Below are positions 16,423-24,603 of a DNA stretch of 64,000 nucleotides, in pieces. A model generated the notes under the pieces. That model made no database searches and was not told the DNA's origin. It saw only the letters and a list, made by a program, of their open reading frames with translations. Location: contig NZ_JAGEOJ010000006.1 of NCBI RefSeq assembly GCF_017573505.1, positions 124,001-188,000 on the forward strand, read 5' to 3'. Positions within the stretch are counted from its first letter, which is position 1; each line of letters starts with the position of its first letter. Made by a program: the position numbers and the translations under genes. The DNA comes from Actinomadura barringtoniae. GTDB taxonomy: Bacteria > Actinomycetota > Actinomycetes > Streptosporangiales > Streptosporangiaceae.

Positions 16423-17214
16423 GTGAGCCCAGCCAAGAAGACCGGAGCCGAGTCACCGGCGGACACGCAGGGCGTTCGCAGCGTCCAGCGCGCCCTCGAG
16501 ATCATGTCGCTCCTGAGCGAGGAACGCCCGGTCATCTCCATCCGGGAGATCGTGGACGCGACGGGCCTGGCGAAGACGACGGTCATCCGGATCGTTCAGA
16601 CCCTTGAGCAGAACGGCCTGCTGTGGGCCGCCCCCAACGGCTACCTGCCCGGCCCCGGCCTTTGGCGCTGGGCGCATCTCGCCCGTAGCAGCTGGGAACT
16701 GCCGCCCGAGACTCGTGCGTTCATGCGCGACCTCGGGGCACGCCGACGCGAGACCGTGAACCTCTACATGCTCCGCGACATCTACCGTGTCTGCGTCGCC
16801 CAGCAGGAGAGCCCGCAACCGCTCCGGCACGTCGTCCACATCGGAGACGAGCTGCCGCTCTGGGCCGGCGCATCGTCCAAGGTCCTCCTGCGCGACGCGC
16901 CCGAAGCACTCCTCCGGCGCATCGCGGTCAGCTCGCCCTACGGCGAGGGCCACGTCCACCGGCTGAAGGAATGGATCGACGAGGCGGCACACCGTGGCTG
17001 GGCCGCCAGTCACGGTGAGCGGGAGAACGGCCTGTCCGCCGTCGCCGTCCCGGTTCTGGGCCGGTCCGGCACCGTCGTCGCGGCGTTGTCGCTGAGCGGC
17101 CCGACCGTCCGCTTCCCCGATGACGTGGTCGAACGGTTCGCCGAGGACCTGAAGCAGGTGGCCAAGGAAATGTCAGAGCGCGGCTTCGATCACCCGCTCA
17201 GCCCCACGCACTGA
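16423..17214 (+). CDS. IclR family transcriptional regulator
   Basis: A 263-residue protein starting at a GTG (16423) with GGGGAGA about ten bases upstream. Residues 15-80 are the IclR winged helix-turn-helix (SVQRALEIMSLLSEERPVIS, GLAKTTVIRIVQTLEQNGLL). Residues 90-255 are the GAF-like IclR effector domain. It is divergent from the aldehyde dehydrogenase/liv operon and 49 bp upstream of the CoA-transferase. It probably senses the imported substrate or its acid product and controls both sides. GGTCC-type dyads near both this promoter and the PQQ/ThuA promoter suggest a wider role; this is inferred. Confidence 0.9.
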   Translation: MSPAKKTGAESPADTQGVRSVQRALEIMSLLSEERPVISIREIVDATGLAKTTVIRIVQTLEQNGLLWAAPNGYLPGPGLWRWAHLARSSWELPPETRAFMRDLGARRRETVNLYMLRDIYRVCVAQQESPQPLRHVVHIGDELPLWAGASSKVLLRDAPEALLRRIAVSSPYGEGHVHRLKEWIDEAAHRGWAASHGERENGLSAVAVPVLGRSGTVVAALSLSGPTVRFPDDVVERFAEDLKQVAKEMSERGFDHPLSPTH

Positions 17215-17263
17215 CCACTCGCGCGTCCGCCCCATCCACGGGCGCGACATAAGGAGCAAGCGC

Positions 17264-18460
17264 ATGCCAACGCGACCGCTCACCGGCATCCGGGTACTCG
17301 ATCTGACCAACGTCCTGGCCGGCCCGTACTGCAGCTACCAGCTGATGCTGCTGGGGGCCGAGGTCGTCAAGATCGAAGTGCCCGGCCAGGGAGATCTCGC
17401 CAGGCGCCTCGGCCCGGAGGCCGAGCTGAACCGCACCGGGCTGGGCGCGTCCTTCCTGGCGCAGAACGCCGGGAAGAAGTCGGTCGAGATCGACCTCAAG
17501 GACGCCGGCGACCGCGCCGACTTCGAGGCGATGGTCCGGGGCGCGGACGTGCTGCTGGAGAACTTCCGGGCCGGCGTGCTCGACCGGCTGGGGTTCGGCT
17601 GGACCCGGCTGCACGAGCTCAACCCGCGCCTGGTCTACTGCGCGATCTCCGGGTTCGGCCAGACCGGCCCCATGAGCCAGGCACCCGCCTACGACCAGAT
17701 CATCCAGGGACTCTCCGGGATGATGAGCATCACCGGCACCGACGAGACCGCCCCGCAGCGGGTGGGGTTCCCGGTATGCGACACCATCGGCGGGCTCACG
17801 GCCGCCCTGCACATCTCCGCGGCCCTCGCCGGCCGATCCACCACCGGAAAGGGAACCTTCCTCGACGTCTCCATGCTCGAGGCGGCAGTGTCGGCCATGG
17901 GATGGGCGATCTCGAACTACCTGGTCAGCGGGGTCCCGCCCCAGCCGATGGGCACCCAGAACGCCACCGCGGCACCATCGGGCACCTTCGAGGCCGCCGA
18001 CGGTCCGCTCAACATCGCCGCCAACCGGCAACAACAGTTCGAGACGCTCTGCGACCTCGTGGACCGGCGAGACCTCATCGACGATCCGCGGTTCGCCGAC
18101 CGCGAGCGACGCAAGCAGCACCGCGACCAGCTCACCACAGAACTGAACGCCGCGCTCCGCCGCCGCACCACCAGGGAATGGGAAGAGATCCTCACTCCCG
18201 CAGGCGTACCGGCCGCCAGAGTCGCCGACGTCCCGCAGACCGTCCGGCTCGACCAGCTGGAACACCGCGGCTTCTTCACAGACCTGCCGTTCCCGGACGG
18301 CTCCGACCGGATCCTGAAGGTCGCCGGAAGCGGCGTCCTCCACAACGGCGAACCTCTCCGTCCCTCCGCCCCGCCCCCGCTCCTCGGACAGCAGAACGCG
18401 GAACGCGACGCCCTCATGGCCCGCTGGAACACTCCTGCCGGAGACGTCATCACCTCATGA
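17264..18460 (+). CDS. CaiB/BaiF class III CoA-transferase
   Basis: A 398-residue family III CoA-transferase. It opens with GIRVLDLTNVLAGPYCSYQL, has the catalytic Asp in PAYDQIIQGLSGMM near residue 145, and retains the GFGQTGPMS and FLDVSMLEAAV segments. It moves CoA between carboxylates, probably activating the acid produced by the aldehyde dehydrogenase. The ATG at 17264 has AAGGAG nine bases upstream. Its stop overlaps the next gene's start in an ATGA, so the two are translationally coupled. Confidence 0.9.
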   Translation: MPTRPLTGIRVLDLTNVLAGPYCSYQLMLLGAEVVKIEVPGQGDLARRLGPEAELNRTGLGASFLAQNAGKKSVEIDLKDAGDRADFEAMVRGADVLLENFRAGVLDRLGFGWTRLHELNPRLVYCAISGFGQTGPMSQAPAYDQIIQGLSGMMSITGTDETAPQRVGFPVCDTIGGLTAALHISAALAGRSTTGKGTFLDVSMLEAAVSAMGWAISNYLVSGVPPQPMGTQNATAAPSGTFEAADGPLNIAANRQQQFETLCDLVDRRDLIDDPRFADRERRKQHRDQLTTELNAALRRRTTREWEEILTPAGVPAARVADVPQTVRLDQLEHRGFFTDLPFPDGSDRILKVAGSGVLHNGEPLRPSAPPPLLGQQNAERDALMARWNTPAGDVITS

Positions 18461-19281
18461 ACGACACCAACGCTCAGCGCGAGATCGACCCGACGGGCGC
18501 CGTCGCCGAATGGTGGGCGACCTCGGTCTCCCGGATGGAGCCGGGCGTCATCGAGCTGCGCGGGCACCCGGTCCAAGACCTGATCGGCACCACCAGCCTG
18601 CCCGCGATGATCTGGCTCATGCTGCGCGGGGACCTCCCCACCGCCCGCCAGGCCGCGCTCCTCGAAGCGGCCCAGGTCGCGGCCGTCGACCACGGCCCCC
18701 AGGCTCCCTCGATCGCCATCGCCCGCATGGCCGCGACCTGCGGTGTCGGCCTCAACAACGCCGTCGCCAGCGCGGTGAACACCCTCGGCGACTCCCACGG
18801 CGGCGCCGGCGAGCAATGCGTCCAGCTGCTCAACGACGTCCTCGACCGCGAGGCCACCGGCCTCGACCTGGAAACGGCAACCGAACGGACAGTCGCAGAG
18901 TGGCCCCGCTACCTCCCGGGTTTCGGCCACCGTTTCCACCCGCTCGACCCCCGCCGCGACCCCCTGCTCTCCCTGGTAGAAGAAGCCGTACGCGACGGAG
19001 TGGTCCCGGGCGACCACCTCCGCGCCGGCAAGGCGATCGAAGCCTTCCTCGCCCGCGGCCGCAACAAGCCCGTCCCCATGAACATCGACGGCGCCACCGC
19101 CATCATCTACGCCGAACTCGGCTTCCCCGCTCCCCTGGCCCGCGGCCTGTTCATCCTCAGCCGCAGCATCGGCATCCTCGCCCACGCATGGGAAGAATCC
19201 CAGGGTGGCCAACGCAACAAGGGCCCCATCCCCCGCGCCCTCCTCCCCGCCCACCACACCCCCACTCGAGCGCACCAATAG
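18457..19281 (+). CDS. Short citrate synthase-like protein (citryl-CoA lyase type)
   Basis: A 274-residue protein with only the catalytic core of citrate synthase. The active-site set is present: His in SHGGAGEQ (about 114), His in PGFGHRFHPLDPR (about 156) and Asp in MNIDGATA (about 210), followed by the family stretch SRSIGILAHAWEE. Normal citrate synthases have about 380-430 residues; short forms act as citryl-CoA or related lyases. Start overlaps the CoA-transferase stop. Together the pair could activate a hydroxyacid and cleave it to an acyl-CoA and an oxoacid, which is an inference. Confidence 0.8.
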   Translation: MNDTNAQREIDPTGAVAEWWATSVSRMEPGVIELRGHPVQDLIGTTSLPAMIWLMLRGDLPTARQAALLEAAQVAAVDHGPQAPSIAIARMAATCGVGLNNAVASAVNTLGDSHGGAGEQCVQLLNDVLDREATGLDLETATERTVAEWPRYLPGFGHRFHPLDPRRDPLLSLVEEAVRDGVVPGDHLRAGKAIEAFLARGRNKPVPMNIDGATAIIYAELGFPAPLARGLFILSRSIGILAHAWEESQGGQRNKGPIPRALLPAHHTPTRAHQ

Positions 19282-19338
19282 GTCAGGACCGGCCGGTCAT
19301 CGGCGGACGGTCACGGTGCAGCCAGGCGGTGCCACGAC

Positions 19339-19356
19339 CTTGTATCGATATACAAG
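19339..19356. promoter_or_regulatory. GntR-like palindromic operator
   Basis: CTTGTAT-CGAT-ATACAAG is a perfect 7-bp inverted repeat with a 4-bp spacer, AT-rich against a GC-rich background. Its form resembles GntR/HutC-family operators, but no GntR gene lies nearby in the window. Confidence 0.45.
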
Positions 19357-19379
19357 CATCACAACGGCGTCCGAAGATC

Positions 19380-19433
19380 GTGTGCAGTTGTGTGCAGGTC
19401 GCGGACGGGCCGTGTGCAATCTCGCTGCACACG
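19380..19433. repeat. GTGTGCAG direct repeats and first TGCACACG inverted repeat
   Basis: GTGTGCAG occurs at 19380-19387 and 19390-19397, followed by CGTGTGCA-N7-TGCACACG (19411-19433). The ten-base phasing of the direct copies and the shared half-site with 19631-19653 indicate a protein-binding array. Confidence 0.55.
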
Positions 19434-19630
19434 GCTTACGCAAATCCGCGGAGAGCAGCGCATCGTGATGGTCAAATCACGTAACGAAACGGTGGCTAGA
19501 ACGCCGTCTGGGCTGGTGGGGGCGGGGATTCGGGGTTGCCTGGGCAATGGCGTAGCGGGGTCAGTGGTTACTGACGAGAAACCACTCACGTCGGCACCAA
19601 CCCCAGCTCAGCGGCGGTCCCTGACAACCC

Positions 19631-19653
19631 CGTGTGCAGACGCACTGCACACG
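19631..19653. promoter_or_regulatory. Second TGCACACG inverted repeat, 30 bp before the recombinase start
   Basis: CGTGTGCAG-ACGCA-CTGCACACG is a perfect 9-bp inverted repeat. The same half-site occurs at 19411-19433. Position directly before the recombinase gene fits an operator or a recombinase arm site. Confidence 0.5.
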
Positions 19654-19682
19654 AGGCCGTAGGTAGTCAGGGGGCAACCGCC

Positions 19683-20816
19683 ATGACTGATACCTACCGA
19701 GGGACGATCTACCCTCACCGCGGCGGCCGGTTCCGGGCCCAGGGGCCTGAGCGCGGTCCTGGAACCAGCAAGATCTGCGCCACCTGGAACGAAGCGGTCC
19801 GGTTCCTCCGCAGCCTTGAGGCCAAGGATCTCTCGGCGAACGGAGCCACTGAGCCTTGGAGTCGCCTGATCACCGCGTGGCTCGCCGACTACGCCATCAA
19901 GGAGACCACCCGCCATCACTACGAAAGCGCGGTAGTACGGTTCGTCTGCACGCACCCTGACGGCGCCCTCCAGGTCAACGAACTCAAGCCGCTGCACGTC
20001 GACCGCGCCCTGAACCGCGCCCCGACACCCTCGATGATGCTGCAACTCGCCAAGCCGCTGCACGGGTTCTTCGACTGGTGCGAGGTCAACGACTACACCA
20101 CCGGCAACCTCTACCGCCGGTCGCAGGCCGAGAAGATGACCAAGCGGGCCGATCTCGAAGCCCGCAACAACCGCCGACCAAAGCAGGTCTGGACGGCCGA
20201 GCAGTTCCGCCGGTTTTGGAAAGCCGAGAAAGATCCCGTGCGGCGAGACCTGTGGTGGACCCTCGCCACCACCGCGACACGCGATGGGGAGGGCATCGGG
20301 CTCACCTGGCCGAACGTTCAACTGGATCACAACACCGCCAAGGTGGCCGACAACCTCGCCTACGCCGGGAAGGTCCATAACACCGGCTCCCCCAAGAACG
20401 GCCTCCACCGAGACATCTACCTCGGCAAACACACAGTCGCCATCCTCCGAGCACGCCAAAAAGAGCAGGAAGCGTACCGAGAGCGGTTCGAGGCCTGGGA
20501 TCCAGCCGGCTGGGTCTTCGATCGCAGGCGAACCGCCAAAGGACAGGCTAAGCCTGGGATCCACTTGCATCCCAACACCGTCATGAACGCCTTCAACAGG
20601 CTCCAGGGACGCCTAGCCCTCCCCTGCCTCGACGGCCCCCACGGCCTTCGACGCACATGGGCCACCCTCGCCGACAGAGAACTCGGCATCCGAGAAGCCG
20701 TCCGCCGCAGGTTCCTCGGACAGGCTGCGGACACACACAGCCGGTACACCATCGTGGAAACAGCCGAGCTTCTCACGGCAGCAACCGCAATGGAGGAGCT
20801 GCTCCTCAGCAGTTGA
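19683..20816 (+). CDS. Tyrosine recombinase/phage-type integrase
   Basis: A 377-residue site-specific recombinase. It has a short N-terminal arm-type region (TDTYRGTIYPHRGGRFRAQG), a SAM-like core-binding domain (about 70-150) and a catalytic domain. The catalytic domain shows Arg near residue 199 (TATRDGEG), His-x-x-Arg (HGLRRTW, about 320-323) and the nucleophile Tyr near 354 (HSRYTIVE). The ATG at 19683 is preferred over longer starts because similarity begins there and GGGGCAACCGCC precedes it. No excisionase, relaxase or replication gene is adjacent. A 179-bp part of this gene recurs at 26376-26554, which suggests it marks one end of a decayed integrative element. Confidence 0.9.
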   Translation: MTDTYRGTIYPHRGGRFRAQGPERGPGTSKICATWNEAVRFLRSLEAKDLSANGATEPWSRLITAWLADYAIKETTRHHYESAVVRFVCTHPDGALQVNELKPLHVDRALNRAPTPSMMLQLAKPLHGFFDWCEVNDYTTGNLYRRSQAEKMTKRADLEARNNRRPKQVWTAEQFRRFWKAEKDPVRRDLWWTLATTATRDGEGIGLTWPNVQLDHNTAKVADNLAYAGKVHNTGSPKNGLHRDIYLGKHTVAILRARQKEQEAYRERFEAWDPAGWVFDRRRTAKGQAKPGIHLHPNTVMNAFNRLQGRLALPCLDGPHGLRRTWATLADRELGIREAVRRRFLGQAADTHSRYTIVETAELLTAATAMEELLLSS

Positions 20817-21145
20817 CCGACAACGTCTCAACGGGACTGCTGCAGAGCCTCAATTCATCACGACCCAGGGATTATGAGTCCCCGGCCCAACCTCGCCTCC
20901 GCGAAGCTTCAGATCACCAATAACCGAAGCCGTCACATATACCCCGAAGTTAGCACCGGACCTGCGGCTTTGCCGAGCACAGGAGATTCCCCACGCGCTC
21001 TAGGCATGTGCAAGAAGTCTCGGAGTCCCCCAGTCGGCCAACGCCAGAGTCCCCCGGTCTACGAGGTTTGGACCAGCAGTAACCGTCGCCAGCGAAGGCG
21101 ACGCGTCCGACGTCTCCGACCGTCTCCGGCGGAGAGGCTCTTCCC
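20817..21145. other. Non-coding region downstream of the recombinase
   Basis: No gene is supported. It is less GC-rich near 20850-20960. CGTCGCC-AGCGAA-GGCGACG (21084-21103) can form a stem-loop before the DUF6069 remnant. A true attachment core cannot be identified without a comparison sequence. Confidence 0.4.
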
Positions 21146-21545
21146 ATGACGCCCTCAACAGCCTGCGTCCGCCACCACCGCCCCCGCCGCATCTCCGCCG
21201 TGCTGGCCGCCACCACGGTCTTCCTTCGTGGTCTGGGCCGCGACCGCGCATCTGGACTTGACCATCCACCGGAACGGCACCGTCCAGGAGATCGGCCCGG
21301 TCACGGTCGTCATGTCCGCGCTCTTCGCCGACCTGGCCGGCTGGGCCCTCCTGACCCTCCTCGAACGCTTCACCAGCCGCCCCCGCCGCAACCGGACGAT
21401 CACCGCGACCACGGCCCTCCTCCTGTCACTGACCGGCCCGCTCACCCAAGCCACCAACCTCACCACAACCCCCACCCTGATCTCGATGCACCTGGTCGTG
21501 GCCACAGTCCTAATCCCCTCCCTTGCCAGGACATCCCGCAGCTGA
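21146..21545 (+). pseudogene. DUF6069 family membrane protein, disrupted by a one-base frameshift
   Basis: The ATG at 21146 has GGAGAGG nine bases upstream and encodes an arginine-rich start plus SAVLAATTVF. Near 21221-21225 the frame shifts by one base; in the other frame the protein continues FVVWAATAHLDLTI, IGPVTVVMSALFADLAGWAL, LLERFT and MHLVVATVLIPSLAR to the stop at 21545. Joined, this gives about 132 residues with four hydrophobic segments, as expected for DUF6069. A GTG at 21228 could rescue a 105-residue form lacking the first membrane helix. A sequencing error would look the same. Confidence 0.65.
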
Positions 21546-21608
21546 CCCCGCACGAAAGGCGGTCTCGCGGCGGCGAGCGGATGCTTGCAGCCAGCGACAC
21601 CGTCCTAG

Positions 21609-21756
21609 ATGGCCTCCGAAATATGGCCGTCGGGTCTGCCCGACCGGCTCTGGGGCAACCCCGACTGTGGCCTGAAGACCGCGCCTCCCCGAGACCGAGG
21701 CGTCCCTGCGCAAACTGGTCACCGCGGTACGCAGCCTCCGCGAGAGCCTGGCCTGA
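21609..21756 (+). pseudogene. C-terminal remnant of a MetE-like methionine synthase
   Basis: RLWGNPDCGLKT (from about 21645) matches the conserved C-terminal zinc-site motif of cobalamin-independent methionine synthase (LWVNPDCGLKTR). A frameshift follows, then LPETEASLRKLVTAVRSLRESLA and a stop at 21754-21756, as in the final helix of that family. Nothing upstream resembles the rest of the roughly 350-760-residue enzyme, so this is a dead 3' fragment left by a deletion or insertion. Confidence 0.65.
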
Positions 21757-22242
21757 CCCACGTCGCCTGGCAACGAACGGCCACGGAAAGGGATCGAACC
21801 GATCCGGAGGCGGACACGAAAACAGCACGCTCCTACCGATCCGCCGCGCCACCATTGAGTACCACTCGGCGAGCGGGACGCGCGTGGCAGGCGCCGGTGT
21901 ACGTGAGTTGCCAACGTAGGCACAGATCGGCCAGGTGACGATTTTCGGTTGCGCTGGGGGATCTGTAAGGCTCTCCCGGCTTACGTTCCCGCACCTCACG
22001 CTAGGTGGGGCGGGGCGGGCGCAGATGAGTAGCAACGCTCATCCAGGGGCGGGTGACCTACTCAATCCGCTTTCCGACGCACCGGGAGCGACGTTCCTCG
22101 AGACCGCGCGGGAACGACACCGCGGCATCAGCCGTGGCCGCCCACGGGTCCGGCACCGCAGGGCAAGTCAGGCGGCCCGTAGGCGTACGATCAGCTCAGC
22201 TCTCCGCCGCGCCGTCCCTCCCCTTCGTCGACAGGACCGGAC
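21757..22242. other. 486-bp region without a supported gene
   Basis: Neither strand holds a convincing coding region. A tRNA-like T-loop string lies on the minus strand at about 21790-21802, but the stems do not pair. The last 200 bases lead into the methyltransferase gene without a clear promoter. Confidence 0.4.
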
Positions 22243-23040
22243 ATGAGTGACTCGGACCCCCAGCTTGCTGCACAGCTGAAGTTCGGTGAGCCGCACGCCG
22301 CGCGGATATGGAACTACTGGATGGGCGGCAAGGACAACTACGAGTCCGACCGGGCCGCCGGGGACGCCGTCGCCCAGGTGTACCCGGAGATCGTGATCAT
22401 GGCGCGCGAGTCGCGGCGGTTCCTCATCCAGGCCGTGCGGTTCCTGGCCGCCGAAGTGGGCATCCGGCAGTTCCTGGACGTGGGCACCGGCCTGCCCACC
22501 ATGCAGAACACTCACGAGGTCGCCCAAGCCATCGCGCCCGAATCACAGGTCGTCTATGTCGACAACGACCCACTGGTGCTCGTGCACGCGCGGGCCCTGC
22601 TGGCCAACACCACCGCCGAGGGCACCACGACCTACGTGCACGCCGACTACCACGACCCAGAGAACATCCTCGCCGAGGCCAGCACCGTGCTGGACTTCGA
22701 CCAGCCCGTCGCGGTGATGTTCATGGGCGTGCTCGGCTACGAACCCGACATGGACGCTGTGCGCTCCATCGTGACCCGGATGCTGGCCGACACGGCATCC
22801 GGCAGCCACCTGGTGCTGTGGGACGGCACCAACACCAGCCAAGCCGTCGTCGATGGCGCCAACCGGCTCGCCGAATCCGGCGGCGTCCCCTACATCCTGC
22901 GCAGCCCCGACGAACTCGCGACCTGCTTCGCCGGCCTGGAGCTCGTCGAACCAGGCCTCACGCCCATCAACCTCTGGCGCCAGGACGACCCCAACACCAA
23001 GGCCATCGACGCCTACGGCGCCGTGGCCCGCAAACCCTGA
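22243..23040 (+). CDS. S-adenosylmethionine-dependent methyltransferase, Methyltransf_19/DUF574 family
   Basis: A 265-residue protein typical of the actinobacterial DUF574 family. The N-terminal PHAARIWNYWMGGKDNYESD is the family signature. The SAM-binding fold follows: FLDVGTGLPT, VVYVDNDPLVLVHARAL and YVHADYHDPENIL. The protein has the usual family length and an intact frame, and the ATG at 22243 fits the family N-terminus. The substrates of this family are mostly unknown. It sits between broken genes but shows no sign of decay itself. Confidence 0.9.
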   Translation: MSDSDPQLAAQLKFGEPHAARIWNYWMGGKDNYESDRAAGDAVAQVYPEIVIMARESRRFLIQAVRFLAAEVGIRQFLDVGTGLPTMQNTHEVAQAIAPESQVVYVDNDPLVLVHARALLANTTAEGTTTYVHADYHDPENILAEASTVLDFDQPVAVMFMGVLGYEPDMDAVRSIVTRMLADTASGSHLVLWDGTNTSQAVVDGANRLAESGGVPYILRSPDELATCFAGLELVEPGLTPINLWRQDDPNTKAIDAYGAVARKP

Positions 23041-23415
23041 ACCCGGCAATGTCGGGTGCTCAGGCCAGGTCGGCCACATGACTGAGATCGAATAAGCCCC
23101 AGCCCCGCGTGAAGGCCCGATGCCGGGGCGAGATGGGGCACACACCGTGCCCGGCACCGGCGTGTCACTCGCGCAGCTGAAAGCGCTGGGAAACGATCAC
23201 CCCACCCGCGGGAAGTGATCTGTGACACGCCCCGTCACCCCTGGGGCAGGGATGCTCGTGAACACCCCCGAACAGCCCCACCATCCGTGGAAACGGATCT
23301 CGCCACGCGGTCAGAGGAACCTGTATCACGCAAGGGCACTGCACATTTCGTGCCGCGCACAGCCACTTCGACCCCGCACGCCCTGACGACCATGCCGTTG
23401 CCGGACAGGGCGTAA
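23041..23415. other. 375-bp region without a supported gene
   Basis: I see no coding region, repeat or strong stem-loop. The lost 5' portion of the AraC-type gene that begins in frame at 23416 should have been here, so this may be unrelated sequence joined by a deletion. Confidence 0.4.
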
Positions 23416-24192
23416 GCGCTTCGGTCCTCAGCCGACCTGGCCGAGGCGTTCCGGTCAGCCACCGACCTTCTTCCCGCCATCACCGACCCCGACAGCACCT
23501 TCGAGGTCTGCCAGGATCCGGCCGGGCGACTGAGGGTCGCCACCCTTCCCGTCCCGACCTTCGGCCGGGTCGGCTCCCTGATCGCCGAGTTCGTCCTCGG
23601 TCTGCTCCTGGAGCAGGCCACCGCCGCCCTTGGCCGACCCGTCATCCCCCAGGCCATCAACATCCCCGGAAAGCCACCCAGATCGCACGACTACCTGGTC
23701 GAGGCGCTCGGCACCCACAACATTCAGTTCGACGCGCCGGTCTCCTCCATCACCTTCTCCGTCCTGGACTCGACCGGACCGCTCCCCGGCACGGACCCGG
23801 CTCTGGTGGCCATCGTCCGCGAGTACGCCGCCTACTCGATCAGCAACGCCCGGCTGGTGCTGGGATGGCTCGACAAGGTCCACGCCGAGATCGCCGCCGC
23901 GTTCGCCGATGGATCACCATCGCTGGATCGGGTCGCCCGGCGCCTGGCGACGAGTCCTCGCACCTTCCAGCGCCGGCTCCACCAGGAGGGCACCACCTGG
24001 AGCGAAGAGGTGGAACGCGCCCGTCAAGCCGAAGCCACCCGTCTCCTGCGCGGCACCGGCCTCAACCTCGACGCCATCGCCGCCCGCATCGGCTATTCCG
24101 ACTTACGCGCCCTCCGCAGAGCCGTCCACCGCTGGCACGGCCAAGCCCCCGCCGACCTCCGCCGCCACCTCACCACCGCCTCCCAGCCGTAG
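23416..24192 (+). pseudogene. AraC family regulator lacking its N-terminus
   Basis: The frame opens after a TAA at 23413-23415 and reads DLAEAFRSATDLLPAITDPD, then TLPVPTFGRVGSLIAEFVL and HNIQFDAPVSSITFSVLDS, which match the N-terminal effector domain (PF12625) of AraC regulators. It ends in a complete double HTH (SLDRVARRLATSPRTFQRRL, LDAIAARIGYSDLRALRRAV). There is no start codon before the GTG at 23806, which would leave only the DNA-binding half (128 residues). About 60 N-terminal residues are missing, so the gene is probably broken, although the short form might be expressed. Confidence 0.7.
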
Positions 24193-24603
24193 CGCGCTCA
24201 TTGGATCCTCGGGCCAGTCGCCGGTCAGACCCGCGGTGAAGCCGTCACGGCACGGTCATGCTGAGGTTCGCCAGGGCAGGAGCGATCGAGATTGACGCGC
24301 TCTTCTCATCGCCCTCCGACGCTGTAGGTGCCGAGCGTGATGACGCCCATGGTCCTCTGCGCGTCGTCGGTTCCGTGCGCGGGGGAGAGGCGGCGTCCGC
24401 GGGTTGATGCCGCCTCTCCCGCGCCAGGACGAGCCAGGACCGGTCCCGGACACAGCCCCGAATTGCCCGAGATGTGCTGATAGTGATCCATTTCGACCAG
24501 AAGCGTCGGATTTGCGTCTTGCGGCCCGTTGATTGTGGGAGTGGACTGAGCGAGCGGCAGCTTCAGCTGCCCGCGCCGGGTCCAAAGACAGGGAGGTCCT
24601 GAC
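24193..24603. other. 411-bp region without a supported gene
   Basis: Only a stem-loop (24383-24420) and the Shine-Dalgarno of the epoxide hydrolase (AGGGAGG, 24589-24595) are clear. Short open frames on the minus strand show no recognisable domain. Confidence 0.4.
24383..24420. terminator. GC-rich stem-loop between the AraC remnant and the epoxide hydrolase
   Basis: GGGAGAGGCGGC (24383-24394) pairs perfectly with GCCGCCTCTCCC (24409-24420) around a 14-base loop; CGC/GCG extends the stem after a bulge. There is no T-tract. Confidence 0.45.

Larger units (their letters stand above)
19282..19682. other. Non-coding region rich in inverted repeats upstream of the recombinase
   Basis: This 401-bp stretch has no convincing gene. 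It holds a perfect AT-rich dyad (19339-19356), two direct copies of GTGTGCAG (19380, 19390) and two TGCACACG inverted repeats (19411-19433, 19631-19653). It is the likely control region, and possibly the attachment region, of the recombinase gene. Confidence 0.6.

Noticed and set aside
21780-21866. Possible tRNA on the minus strand
   Set aside because: GGTTCGATCC resembles a T-loop, but the T-stem and acceptor stem do not pair and no proper anticodon arm forms. At most it is a degraded tRNA end, which I cannot support.
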